In this document: one piece after another, positions 35,801-44,848 of the stretch
Position numbering within the stretch: position 1 is the stretch's first letter
Layout: each line of letters begins with the position of its first letter
Source: Malurus cyaneus samueli
Taxonomy: Eukaryota; Chordata; Aves; Passeriformes; Maluridae
Assembly (NCBI GenBank): GCA_009741485.1
Contig: CM019237.1
Span: forward strand, 45,859,443 to 45,923,442
DNA length: 64,000 nt
Reading direction: 5' to 3'
Notes under the pieces: generated by a model
What the model was told of the DNA's origin: nothing
Seen by the model: the letters and a program-made list of their open reading frames with translations, nothing else
The model's database searches: none
Made by a program: the position numbers and the translations under genes

Positions 35801-38139
35801 ATATAAAATGTTGCATTCTGATGTAAATTTTGCAGGTGTGGCAGATTAACTCATTTAATTCAATAACAAATTCATTTACCTGAAACCTCCACGTTTCCAT
35901 TCTCTTGGCTGAGCTTCCAAAGTACCATTTTAAATCACACTGTTGAGAACAGGCCATGTAATCCCTAAGAACCCAAACCCTAATGTTGCTATTGATCTGA
36001 ACGTGTGAGGGGTGGGAAACTCACTTTGTAAGGGTATAATTGCTCATGAATTTCTTCGTTCAAGGTCCCTCCCCATAGGCACCCAGCTCCAGCTCTTTCT
36101 TCTGCAGTACAGTTCAAACTGCCTTAATCAACTTAAAGCCTGAGACTCTACTATGGTATACATAGGGTGGAGAAGCCTCTTTAACAAACATGGTGTACTT
36201 ATCCAGCCTAGGCAAAGTGGGAGATTGCAGATATTTCTAAATAGATAGGTAAAGGCAGAGTTAATTCAAACTGAACCCAGGCATGAACTTCAAGAGCAAA
36301 AGGTATTCCTTAATAACTCCCTGTACGGACATTTTCATTTCAGAACAAGAGTGCCTGAGCCATGAATTAACAAATGTACTGCAAAATACTTAAGACTGCC
36401 CATGCATGGAGTTATTTGGGGACAGCTACTGCTGAATAACACCATGGGTAGACAAATGCTAATCTAGGCAGACAGCAGTAAGCTCCTTTCTTTTCATTGC
36501 AATTTTCCCTGTGTTAACCAGGAGGCAGAGCCTGTGCCAGTAACAGCCCCGCATGATTATCACATGAGGGGCCTGACCCTCCCCAGAAGCTGGAGGGGAG
36601 CAAGCAGGGCTCAGCAGGAAAAGGATGGAGTGGAGATAACGGGATGAGACAGGAGCAGAAGCACTAGACTCAAATTGAAATGCAGGAGGTACCATCTGAA
36701 CATCAGAAAACATTCTTTTGCTGTGAGTGACCAAGTACTGCACAGGTTGCCTAGAGGAGTTGTGGATTCTCCAACCTTAGAGATATTAAAAAGCTGTCTA
36801 GACACAATTGTGGGCAGCTGGATCTGGGCAATGCTGCTTGAGCAGGGCATTTGGAGAAGGTGACCTCCAGAGTTGCATTCCAGCCTCAGGTCAGCCTGTG
36901 ATGCTGAGATGCTGGCAGGACGACAAGGCAGAAGCAGTCTGGAGCAGGGAAGGGAAACCATTGTTGGGGGTTCTCAGCCCAGCTGCTCGCATGAATCCAG
37001 GGGACCAGTACACCTTCCATGTGCCTCAGGCTTCAGACACAGCACGAGGGCCGTCAATCACCTCTTAAATAAGTGCATCAGGAAGGCAATCAGGAACTGA
37101 ACTGCTTGAACCGCAGGTAAAACCCTTGTCTTCTACCTTCTTTAGGGTGATTCAAATCATAAGAATTCACAAGTCTGATATGTGTTATGGCAGAACAAGT
37201 TAAAATGGAAAGCCTGTTAAAAATAATGAAAGAAAACTGACTGACTCTGAGAACATTTCTGAGGCTCTGCCCACAGCTGGCAGATAGCAAGCTCACCCAA
37301 GAAAGGTGTGACTTGTGCACTAGGAGGTTAAATGCTTCCTCCAAGGTAGCACAGGCAGGCAGTGTGTACCAAGGTAGCAAGATAGTTGCAGGACCCCAGT
37401 CCTTCACACCTGCTGACAGAAACCAAGCAAAGCTTTTAGTTTCTAATGGAGGTGATCCCTGCTGTGGGATAAGAAGGGGGCTGCCATGTCCCAGGACCCT
37501 GCCCCATGGCTGTTACAGCTAGCAGCATTCTCAAGGCAACACCCCCCTCTGGGCTGGCACATCATTTACAGCTTTTACTACACTGCTATAATTCTACAGG
37601 GTGCCTTCCTCACCTGACACCCAAACCTCTTTCTCATCATCTTTCTGACAATTCACCTCACTGGAAATAAGTCCAGAAGACAAAGAAACACAGTCTTTAC
37701 CAGGCTAAATTTCTATAGTAATTTTTCTAATTAATACATAAAATGCTTTACCCAGCAACACAGCCACAAGGAGCCACAAGCTCACTTGCTTTTCAGTACA
37801 GATACACTTGCGCTGCCATTCATCTAAATTATAATTTTAGAAACAATGGAGAGAAAAAAAGTTAGAAGGGCACCAGAGTGTAAAAAGTATGCTGAGTCTG
37901 CAGCAGCAGCAGGGGCTGTAGTGAAGAAATCATTCCTCAGATTCTTATCGATAAGATCCAAGACAGAAATTTACCATACACCAGAATCACTGCAGCAGCC
38001 TGAGCCCCGGCTTTCCCTTTCTCCTCCTTTCACAGGGCTCGCACCTGTTTATATGCAAGAATTACCCTTCAGAGAGCAGACTCACCACAAAGCTGGGGTT
38101 ATCTAGCCCGTTGAGATCTTTGTCTGAGGAGGGGATCAT
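17618..38139 (-). CDS. SLC23A4: SLC23A4, sodium-dependent nucleobase transporter (SNBT1), complete, 12 exons
   Basis: This is a multi-pass plasma-membrane carrier of the nucleobase/ascorbate (NAT) family. The rat SLC23A4 protein takes up uracil and related bases with sodium. Exons in transcript order: 38139-38086, 34582-34433, 33126-32969, 30314-30155, 28850-28669, 25286-25166, 24827-24671, 24498-24245, 21296-21132, 20271-20163, 19145-19050 and 17886-17618. They sum to 1,875 nt, or 624 residues plus stop. All introns are GT-AG and every phase matches. Family marks: the TM1 QH motif (residues 68-69, QHFLTAMGG), [14 protein letters not shown] (122-135), N-glycosylation sites N153 and N158 in the outer loop, [12 protein letters not shown] (353-364), and the NAT signature [10 protein letters not shown] (403-412). 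Glu403 is the nucleobase-type residue; ascorbate carriers have Pro. I infer SLC23A4 rather than SLC23A1/2 from this Glu and the STRA8 neighbour. SLC23A3 is less likely. Confidence 0.9.
19050..19145 (-). CDS. SLC23A4: SLC23A4 exon 11 (last membrane helix)
   Basis: It codes [20 protein letters not shown], then [12 protein letters not shown], a typical SLC23 last helix and DNTIPG turn. The phases (1 in, 1 out) fit both neighbours. Confidence 0.93.
20163..20271 (-). CDS. SLC23A4: SLC23A4 exon 10
   Basis: It codes [20 protein letters not shown], then LTIPSW, matching the family segment after SNLQ. The acceptor is CTCTGTGCAG and the donor AAACAG|GTAAGA. It leaves phase 1. Confidence 0.93.
20570..21085 (+). 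mobile_element. CR1 LINE 3'-end fragment in an SLC23A4 intron
   Basis: Typical CR1 words follow in order: GTCCAAAGGAGGACCACGAG, GAGAGACTGAGGTCACTTGG, TTGTTCAGCCTGGAGGAGA, GGCACTGGAATAGGCTCCCC, TTGGACTCGATGGTCCTTGA, CCCTTCCAGCTCAG and the tail CATTCTATGATTCT. It is 5'-truncated, shows an internal deletion, and is antisense to the gene. Confidence 0.92.
21132..21296 (-). CDS. SLC23A4: SLC23A4 exon 9
   Basis: It codes [37 protein letters not shown] and helix [19 protein letters not shown] directly following the signature is strongly conserved in SLC23 proteins. Phase 0 on both sides. Confidence 0.95.
21297..24244. other. SLC23A4: SLC23A4 intron 8, nothing recognised
   Basis: About 2.9 kb of AT-rich intron without a recognisable repeat, exon or RNA gene. 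Confidence 0.6.
24245..24498 (-). CDS. SLC23A4: SLC23A4 exon 8 (core domain, NAT signature)
   Basis: Eighty-five codons hold the catalytic core: [19 protein letters not shown], then [28 protein letters not shown] and the signature [10 protein letters not shown]. Glu353 and Glu403 correspond to the two substrate-contacting glutamates of bacterial UraA (family knowledge, aligned by motif). It is visibly CpG-richer than the neighbouring introns. Confidence 0.95.
24671..24827 (-). CDS. SLC23A4: SLC23A4 exon 7
   Basis: It codes the helix [20 protein letters not shown], then a hydrophilic loop with Asp/Arg and PWFRLPYP. It leaves phase 1 at CCCAG|GTACC. Confidence 0.93.
25166..25286 (-). CDS. SLC23A4: SLC23A4 exon 6
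   Basis: It codes [20 protein letters not shown], then [19 protein letters not shown]. The FSQYL and FQIFP words are SLC23 landmarks. The acceptor is CCTTCTAG and the donor CCCG|GTATGT. It links exons 5 and 7 in phase; a direct 5-to-7 join would be out of frame. Confidence 0.9.
25287..28668. other. SLC23A4: SLC23A4 intron 5
   Basis: About 3.4 kb. Only a small ATTCTAGTAAC-type tandem repeat (26647-26697) stands out; open frames here have no family motif. Confidence 0.6.
26647..26697. repeat. short tandem repeat, ATTCTAGTAAC-like units
   Basis: Four to five imperfect units of an 8-11 nt word (TATTCTAGTAAC, AATTCTAGTAAC, TATTCTAAC, TATTCTAGTAAC) lie head to tail in SLC23A4 intron 5. Confidence 0.7.
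28669..28850 (-). CDS. SLC23A4: SLC23A4 exon 5 (TM4-TM5)
   Basis: It codes [36 protein letters not shown] and HWGIAF, all typical SLC23 segments. It ends in phase 2, completed as Met by exon 6. Confidence 0.93.
30155..30314 (-). CDS. SLC23A4: SLC23A4 exon 4 (TM3 and outer loop)
   Basis: It carries the family motif [19 protein letters not shown], then SLPSWKCP and two N-glycosylation sequons (NAT, NTS). The acceptor is CTCTTTCCAG and the donor GAGAGAG|GTATAT. Confidence 0.92.
30315..32968. other. SLC23A4: SLC23A4 intron 3, nothing recognised
   Basis: About 2.65 kb with no CR1 signature or convincing exon. Open frames up to about 135 codons overlap on both strands and look like chance. Confidence 0.6.
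32969..33126 (-). CDS. SLC23A4: SLC23A4 exon 3 (TM1-TM2)
   Basis: It begins [20 protein letters not shown], completing the QH motif, and continues through a membrane helix [17 protein letters not shown]. It leaves phase 2 (GTCAG|GTAGGC), completed as Arg by exon 4. Confidence 0.9.
34433..34582 (-). CDS. SLC23A4: SLC23A4 exon 2
   Basis: Fifty codons after acceptor TTGTCCAG, ending CTGGGCATTCAG|GTGAGA. It codes a Gly/Ser-rich cytoplasmic segment, then [18 protein letters not shown], the start of TM1. The final Gln is the Q of the QH motif. Confidence 0.88.
36645..36900 (+). mobile_element. CR1 LINE 3'-end fragment in SLC23A4 intron 1
   Basis: CR1 words include ATTGAAATGCAGGAGGTACC, GAACATCAGAAAACATTC, GCACAGGTTGCCTAGAGGAG, TTGTGGATTCTCCAACCTTA, GAGATATTAAAAAGCTGTCT and GGTGACCTCCAGAGTTGC. 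It is diverged and 5'-truncated. Confidence 0.88.
38086..38139 (-). CDS. SLC23A4: SLC23A4 exon 1 with start codon
   Basis: Eighteen codons, [18 protein letters not shown], then donor GTGAGT. The ATG has G at -3. The short hydrophilic N-terminus suits the family, and phase 0 matches exon 2. It is too short for ORF scans and was placed by frame and splice logic, so the start is an inference. Confidence 0.75.
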
Positions 38140-38340
38140 GCCTTCCACTCGCCTTCACTGACTGCCTTGAAAAAGAATCAGTCAGAAGAGGAAAGCCTTC
38201 CAAATTCCCACTCCTTCCAGTCAAAACAGCCCTAAAGAAACAGGGCGAGAAGATGCAGAAGCTGGATTTCAGGAGCCAAACAGCACTCAGTCCTAGCTAT
38301 TCATGTGAGCTGTACTGCAGAAGCATTTCCTTTTCTTTGG

Positions 38341-38350
38341 CTTATATAAG
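38341..38350 (-). promoter_or_regulatory. TATA-like box of SLC23A4
   Basis: Reading on the - strand, CTTATATAAG lies about 200 bp upstream of the exon 1 ATG. A start site about 30 bp downstream would give a 5' UTR of roughly 170 nt. The motif is near-palindromic, so direction comes from context only. Confidence 0.4.
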
Positions 38351-39439
38351 GGACTCCTTTTCTCCAGCTGATTAGAGGACCGGCATTCAAACCAAACTGG
38401 AAAGCAGCCCTTCCCTGGAATGAGTGAATGAGTAACTGATGACAGAAAAAACTTCGTCAGTAGGTAAGGATTCTGGAGGATATCAGAGAGGCATCCTGCA
38501 CAGCCTTGGAACTTATTGGTTCATTACTATTTGAACAGCAACTTGCATTTTTTGTGGGGGCTGGGCCTGTTCTAAGATCTTTGTCATGATATTTGGGAAG
38601 TTAAATTACTAGATAATTTCACTTACTTCATATGTAAACTAGTGTGTATTTTAGCATAGGTACAAACATTGTCATCTTGTAGGATACTCCTATTACAGCC
38701 TGAAAAGAATGAAGCTTTTACTGTGAATTTATTTATGGCAGCAACCAATGATTAAGTGTTGAGATATATTAATTGTTTAGCTTAAATAAGTTTTAAATAG
38801 AATGAGTCATAATTGTAATATTGTGTGATTTAGAATACTGTTTGCTTAGCTTTACTTGCTTAGCATGGTTATCTAAATTTACTGAAGCTTAGGCCACAAG
38901 CTGTAAACTTTCAGTGATTTGTTTTTGGCTGAAATACAGTTAATTTTCCTAGTAACTGGTACAGTGCTGCATTTTGTCTTTAGTATGAGAAGAATATTGA
39001 TAATACACTGATGCTTTAGTTGTAATATTTATCCTGAGCAAAACATTTTTTTAGTTCCCCATGTTCTGCCAGTGAACAGGTGCACAAGGAGTGCAAAACA
39101 GAAGATAAGGACATCTACAACTACCAACTCAATAAAATAAGGCAATGGCCTGCCTGCATGGAGGCAGAGAAAGAATCTGATATTAGAAGATCCAGACCAA
39201 AAATCACCATTGGACTAAAAAAGTGCATTAAGAGCACATGAAGGGCAGGTGTGTAAGTCTTAAGTATATAATTGCCTGGGAACTCTGTTCATGGTCCCTC
39301 TCTGAAGGCATTCATCTCAAGCTGACCTGCAGATGTACTGCTCTATTAAATTGTTCATTTTTATAAATTCTGATGCCTGAGACTCTGTTATAGGAAACCT
39401 TTGGTTGAGCTTGAATAGGAGAAAGTGCACCTGAGAAAG

Positions 39440-39544
39440 AGAGAGAGTGAGTGAGTGAGNNNNNNGAGTGAGTGAGTGAGTGAGTGAGTGAGTGAGTGAG
39501 TGAGTGAGTGAGTGAGTGAGTGAGTGAGTGAGTGAGTGAGTGAG
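39440..39544. repeat. (GAGT)n microsatellite containing a gap
   Basis: About 25 visible GAGT units preceded by a short GA run, interrupted by six N. The true array length is unknown. Confidence 0.97.
39460..39465. other. assembly gap (6 N)
   Basis: Six unknown bases inside the GAGT array, so the assembler could not resolve its length. Confidence 0.99.
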
Positions 39545-40164
39545 GAAAGGGACAAAGGGACACCCATTGGCTCATGAAGCTGTTCTCTAAGAAGGGACTG
39601 TGGTCTCAGCAGTTAGTCTTGGGTGGGGGTGGGGTGTGTGTGACTCCTGGAATGCTCAGGTAGTAGCTTCTCCTTTCACACAAGTCATCAGAACATGACA
39701 CCAGAGAGCTGTAGAAAACAAGACTGAAAAAAAGGTGACTTCAGGTCATCTAATTATACCCATCTAGCTAAGGATCCTAGCTCATGACCATCAGACAGCC
39801 CCAAGCATCGTTACCCTTTTCTTAACAAGTAGCAAATGGTGTTAATGCTCCATCAAACTATTCTAGCCACCCCCGCTCCCACCAATTGAGATTAAATTCT
39901 ATTTAATTTAAACCCAGACCAGTTGCAAAGACCTACTTTGGAGAGTGGCTTGTTATCACCTACACTTAGTGACCAGCCATTGGCAACATCTCCTGGTTTC
40001 CATGAAGGATGCTGTGGAGCTGAAATAAACCAGAGTCCCTATTCCTTCTGTAGAGCTTTGGTATTCTCAGATCTTCTCATGAGACCAGGGCTGCAATACA
40101 GTATAGGACAATACCACCAAAGACAATATTAGTGAAGTTACAGCCTGCTGGACAGTTAGATTGT

Positions 40165-40385
40165 AAAGCATCAAAATCATCAAATCATAGGATAGTTTGT
40201 GTTAGAAGAGACCTGGAAGATCATAGAATCATACACTCTTGGAATGGGTTGGGTTGGAAGAGATCTTAAAGATCACCTCGTTCTGATCACCTCCCTGCCA
40301 TGAGCTGGAATACCTTCCACTAGACCAGGCTGCTCAAAGCCCCATCCAGCCTAACCTTGATCACAGTGATCAGATTCACAGCTTT
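40165..40385 (-). mobile_element. CR1 LINE 3'-end fragment
   Basis: It reads in antisense as a CR1 tail: ATCATAGAATCATACACTC, GGGTTGGGTTGGAAGAGAT, CTTAAAGATCACC, TTCCACTAGACCAGGCTGCT and CAAAGCCCCATCCAGCCTAA. A second, shorter ATCATAGGATAG start just before it suggests overlapping or nested tails. Confidence 0.88.
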
Positions 40386-41555
40386 GACAGATTTCTTTTT
40401 TGAAGCCCCTTTATATAGGAATGTCGCTGCATTTTTAACTGCAAGGGGTGCATTTCTAAGCCTCTCTGGCCTTGGCACAAGGCCATTTTCTTTCTGCAAG
40501 CTCTAAACAAGAAGTCTTTTCCTGGTCAAACTACCCTGGACACTTTCACCCTCAATGCTACCAATTCCTAGCACAGAAGGAAAACCTGCCAGTTGTATAG
40601 ACTTACTCATCTCTTATTATCCAGCACACTGTGGACAACAGTTGCAGTTCATTGCATGTTTACTGTTTCACTTTATATATCAGCAGTGCCCATTAAGCAG
40701 TGTCAGTGAGTGTGAAATACCAGTGAGTACTCCCCACCGCATCTTCTAAGAAAGAAGCATGAGATTTTCCTATTCCTTTTTTTGAAGGTACATTCCTGCT
40801 TGCATTCCTAGATGGATAGAGTGCAGTTCTCCAAGTAGCCATCTACATCTGTCTGTTCTAATAGCCTCCATTTACCATACCCTATTGCATGACTAAGTCA
40901 CTCTCTGTGCCTCTCAGTTTCTCTCATTGTGAATTTTCTTATGAAGACATGGCACAATATTCCTCCAGGGCTAGTCTATCTTCCCAGTAATTTTTTATGT
41001 GATCTCTGGATAAAAAATCACCTACCTTCTGTTCAATGACTCCTCAGTCCTGCCACAACCTTATTCTGAGATGAAACCCAGGCATTCAGTAACAAGGGTT
41101 TCTTAAACAAGTTGCATAAACTTTGTGTAACATCCCAAAGGCATGGGTGCATAACAACACCTGTATCATCTAGACTAGCACACGAAGCTGCCCAAATGAA
41201 TAGTATTAAGTGAACAGGATGAGAAGAATTAAATAGTAATAACAACAACAATTCTTTTTCTCAAAAAAAGCTGGTCATAAAACCAGTTTGCCCTCCTGGA
41301 AAATCCTGCAGTGCAAAATACGCATGTTTTAGAGCACCAAGAGATTGCAGATTTCCATCAAAAAATAAGTTTGTTCTTCCACAGCTCTGGCCCTGGTTGG
41401 TTTGCATGAAGGATGGACTAGCAAGAGGGTTATGCAAGTGACTTGCAATTACTAATTTAATTACAAAACACCTCTATGTCCTTCTGTCTGCACAACCTTC
41501 TGCAAGCAAAGAGGATCACCCATAGTCACTGACTTGAAATTAGTACCTCTGTGTT

Positions 41556-41710
41556 CATTGAATCATGGCGTAGTTTCACTTGGAAGGGAAACTGCCATGG
41601 ACAGAGACACCTTTCACTAGACCAGGCTGCTTCAAACACATGTAACTTGGCCTTGAACACTTCCTGGGATAGAGCATTTGAGATTTCTCTGGGCATCCAC
41701 AACTTCTCAG
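41556..41710 (-). mobile_element. CR1 LINE fragment, diverged
   Basis: An antisense CR1-like order of words: TTGAATCATGG, CACTTGGAAGGGA, TTTCACTAGACCAGGCTGCT, TGGCCTTGAACACTTCC. It is more decayed than the copy at 40.2 kb. Confidence 0.7.
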
Positions 41711-44647
41711 AGTTCAGTAGTGGGAGTGTGTGAGAGGGGCACTTTTGCAAAGGGGAGATTTAAAACGTTCAGAGGGGCACAAGAGAAGGCAGAGGGAAAT
41801 GCCACTATGGCTCCAGAAAGCTTTACCCCTCTGAGGGACCCCATCAGCAAGCAGGGAGATCTGAGTGCAATTGCAAGAGACATTTGAACCAGCTTTGAAA
41901 ACCATCAGCTGAGCTTTGCTTTGCAGGCTGCTGTGACAGAGAAGCAGTCCTTTTGAAGGAGATCACCCACAGGGAATACACTGGGAAGGTGGACAGCCCC
42001 AGACAAGACTCGGGAGTTGGGAGAGCTGCAGCCTTGTGGCCATGACGGCTTCCCCACTAGCCCCTCCTTCCTCTTAGCCCTCCTCACAAGGAAAGGGCTT
42101 GTTGACCTGAGGCATGGACATGCTCCTCTCCTGAGCCCAGGGTCACTCCCTGCAGGAACAGCCTGGTGCCCTGTTCTAGTGCTGATCTCTCCCATTTGAT
42201 GCAGATGTCTGCCTCTTGGAAGCAGGAAAGGGGAATGGCAATGAAATCCCACTCCAGCAGGATATTGATTTAATAATAATAAGACTCTCTGTCTCACTCA
42301 GCCCAGGACTAGCTCTTAAGAGCATTAGCAAAGGAATAATCCATGTCATCTACTCAGCATTTTGAGCACAAGCGTGGTTATTGTGTCACGGGGGTTTTGC
42401 TGAGCCTGTTCATTCCCTAGCACGTGTGACAAGACTTAGGGCTCCCGACCCCGTGCTGAAGGCCATGCTTTTGGCATGTGCTCAGTCCCCAGCTATTCAA
42501 CATCGGGATACATCCAGCAGCAGGGAGGGGCACTGCCTTAGGCTCTTCCCACTGTCCTCCAACCATCAGCAGCAGAGGGAACAGCTCCCCAGCAGGAGAA
42601 GGTACACAGATTGCAGGCTCAACGGAAGCACCACTTCAGGGTCAGTCCTGCCCGATTATACAGGTGTATTCCCAGGGCCCAAGGGGGTGCCTGTGCTTCA
42701 GCTCCCAACTGCCAGGAGATTATGGGGTTTGCACCCAGGACATGCCTCAAGGCTGGCTCCTCTGCTGTCAGTGGCAGCTGGCTCCTCTGGCTCCTCTGAC
42801 TGTCACACAGCCCAGCCTGCCTCAAAGTTTTCACCTTCATTGCATGAGCAAACATTAAAATCCCTGCAATTAGATGGAGAAAAGGAAAAAAAAAAAACAA
42901 AAAAAACCAAAAACCCCTACCAGCAATATTCATTGAGTCAGGGAGAAACATACCTCCTTGGTCTGCTCTCCAGGGGGAGCCAAGTAAAGGTCACCATTTA
43001 AGAAGGATTAACCAGAAAAGTGAAGAAATTAAAGTAGTTACTGAGCAAGATAATTATGAGCCATGGGAGGTTGAAACAGGTTTTTCTGAGAAATTGAATA
43101 AATCCCTTGGAGAGAAGCCCAGAAGTACCAGCCCAGTAAAAACCAAAAAAGGACTGTCTGAGAGAAGGATGTTCAAACAGACCACGATTAAGGCATTCCC
43201 AAATCCAAAGTCCCATGGAGGTGACAGGAAACCTCTCTGCAAGTACAAAGAGGGCCAGAGTACTGCTGGACTGCCCCACATGGGAGCAAGAGCAGGTCCC
43301 AGTGCTGGGCAGGAAGGCAAGAATGATCCAGCCACTGCCTAGCCCCACAGCTCCCTTCCACTATGCAGATGCCCTCATCTTCATCCCTGTGTCGGGATAG
43401 GATGTGACAAGCTTGATCCTGTCTGACATTTTCATTTCTCCTTTATGCACTACAGTAAATCACACTAAGATGGTAAGACCACCAGATGGGTTTTAGAAAT
43501 AGAAGCTACTCACACATCCAAGGCAACATTTCGCTCCGCTCAGAACCTACTCAGAGAGCCATAAGCAGCCAAGCACACTGGCTACAGCTAAAGGCCATAG
43601 AAATAAATGGAGAGATGAACAAAAACTGACCCTGCAAAAAATCTCCCTGCAAAGCTGTATTTGTGCCAATGCTATTAGCGAATAACAGCCTCTAATCCTC
43701 ATATCTGCAGTAAGTCCCAGGCTGGCCCAGGCAGGCAAGGATGCAGTACAGGAGGGGCAATGGAAACCCACAGGGGAGCTCCAGAAGGATGCAAGGAGAG
43801 GAGATGAGAGCCACAGCAGGGGATGCTCCATCAGTCACCCCAAAGCCCTGCTGGTCACAAAGCTGATGTACTGGCTGCTTGGCACAAAGGCACTGCCTGC
43901 TCCAAAACATCTTGCTCTCAAGTGCTCAAGGCAGCATGGAGCATCTTTTCATGGGTGTACCCAAGGAACCAGACAGGTAGGGGGAGGTAAGAAGGCAACA
44001 GCTGGTTGCTACTACAGCCCCTCCAGCTAGAAAATGTCATAAAACATCAGAGCCTGAAATGACAGGCAGAGAGATGCCAAGCAGAGAAAAGGAAAAGGAA
44101 AACCAGATTTCTCTGCAGTTTCCATAGTGGCAAAGCTGGTGGAATTACTGCTATGAAACCCTTTAGATTCCTATGGCTCATATCCTGCTGCACTGCTGCT
44201 GACAGAAAATCACCCCTAGGTTCTGGCAGGAGCACACGGGAGGGACTGCAGGTCAACAGTCTCAGCAGTGAGCTTGATTTTGGCAGGTAGAGGAGAAGGA
44301 GAAGGAAGAGATTTCCTGATATGCAGCTCCAGCACCTGGAAAGATGGTAACAACCAGCTCCTGCAGGAGGGGGCTGTAAAGCATGGATCCTAAGGGTTTG
44401 CTGTTTCTCACTTCCTTTCCCACACCTGTTTTCTTCCTCTGCAGGGCTCTGAAGCTGAGCGGCCAGAACAGGGCTGGCAGTTCTAGGTGCAGGGACACAG
44501 GGCTTGTGCCGACACAGAGGAGAGGCAAGCCCCGGGGGAAGAGCAGCTGCTAGCTTTGCTGCTCAGGGCTTAATGCACTAAGAGCCCAGCTGACTCCAGC
44601 TCAGAAGCAAAGGGAAACAGCAGGCGTTCGGGGCGGCCAGGCACCCG

Positions 44648-44674
44648 ATGGTGCTGTGTTTCCCCAAACCATGA
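44648..44674 (+). promoter_or_regulatory. possible upstream ORF overlapping the SUSD3-like start
   Basis: An ATG 23 nt upstream starts an 8-codon frame whose TGA stop overlaps the main start codon (ATGA). It could lower or gate translation if the mRNA begins upstream of it. The transcript start is unknown. Confidence 0.4.
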
Positions 44675-44848
44675 CCGGACAAAAGTTGGGGAGATGCATC
44701 ATCCTTTGCCTGCTGCCCTGGAGCTGCCTGAGCTTTGCCTGGAGTGATGCTGCTGGGCCCGGGACCGCCTCACTCGGTGCAGGACACGTCAGAAAGGGGC
44801 TGCCCAGAGACGTTGCCAACGGGACCGATGTGCAGAGCAACATCTCAG
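44671..44848 (+). CDS. SUSD3-like exon 1 (signal peptide)
   Basis: The ATG has A at -3. A basic n-region (GQKLGR) is followed by a hydrophobic core and a mature N-terminus with NGT and NIS sequons. It ends ATCTCAG|GTACTT in phase 1; the frame stops a few codons into the intron. Confidence 0.75.

Larger units (their letters stand above)
38400..44640. other. intergenic region between SLC23A4 and the SUSD3-like gene
   Basis: About 6.2 kb between two divergently transcribed genes. It holds the GAGT microsatellite with an assembly gap and two CR1 fragments. A 206-codon open frame at 42381-43001 shows no motif or codon pattern I recognise and is not called as a gene. Confidence 0.55.

Noticed and set aside
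39312..39575. An 87-codon - strand frame of repeated Ser-Leu-Thr-His
   Set aside because: It is a translation of the GAGT microsatellite across the N gap and is not a protein.
42381..43001. A 206-codon + strand open frame upstream of the SUSD3-like gene
   Set aside because: It has no signal peptide, domain or family motif, overlaps another open frame in a different phase, and ends in low-complexity Lys-rich sequence caused by a poly-A run. Chance is more likely than a gene.
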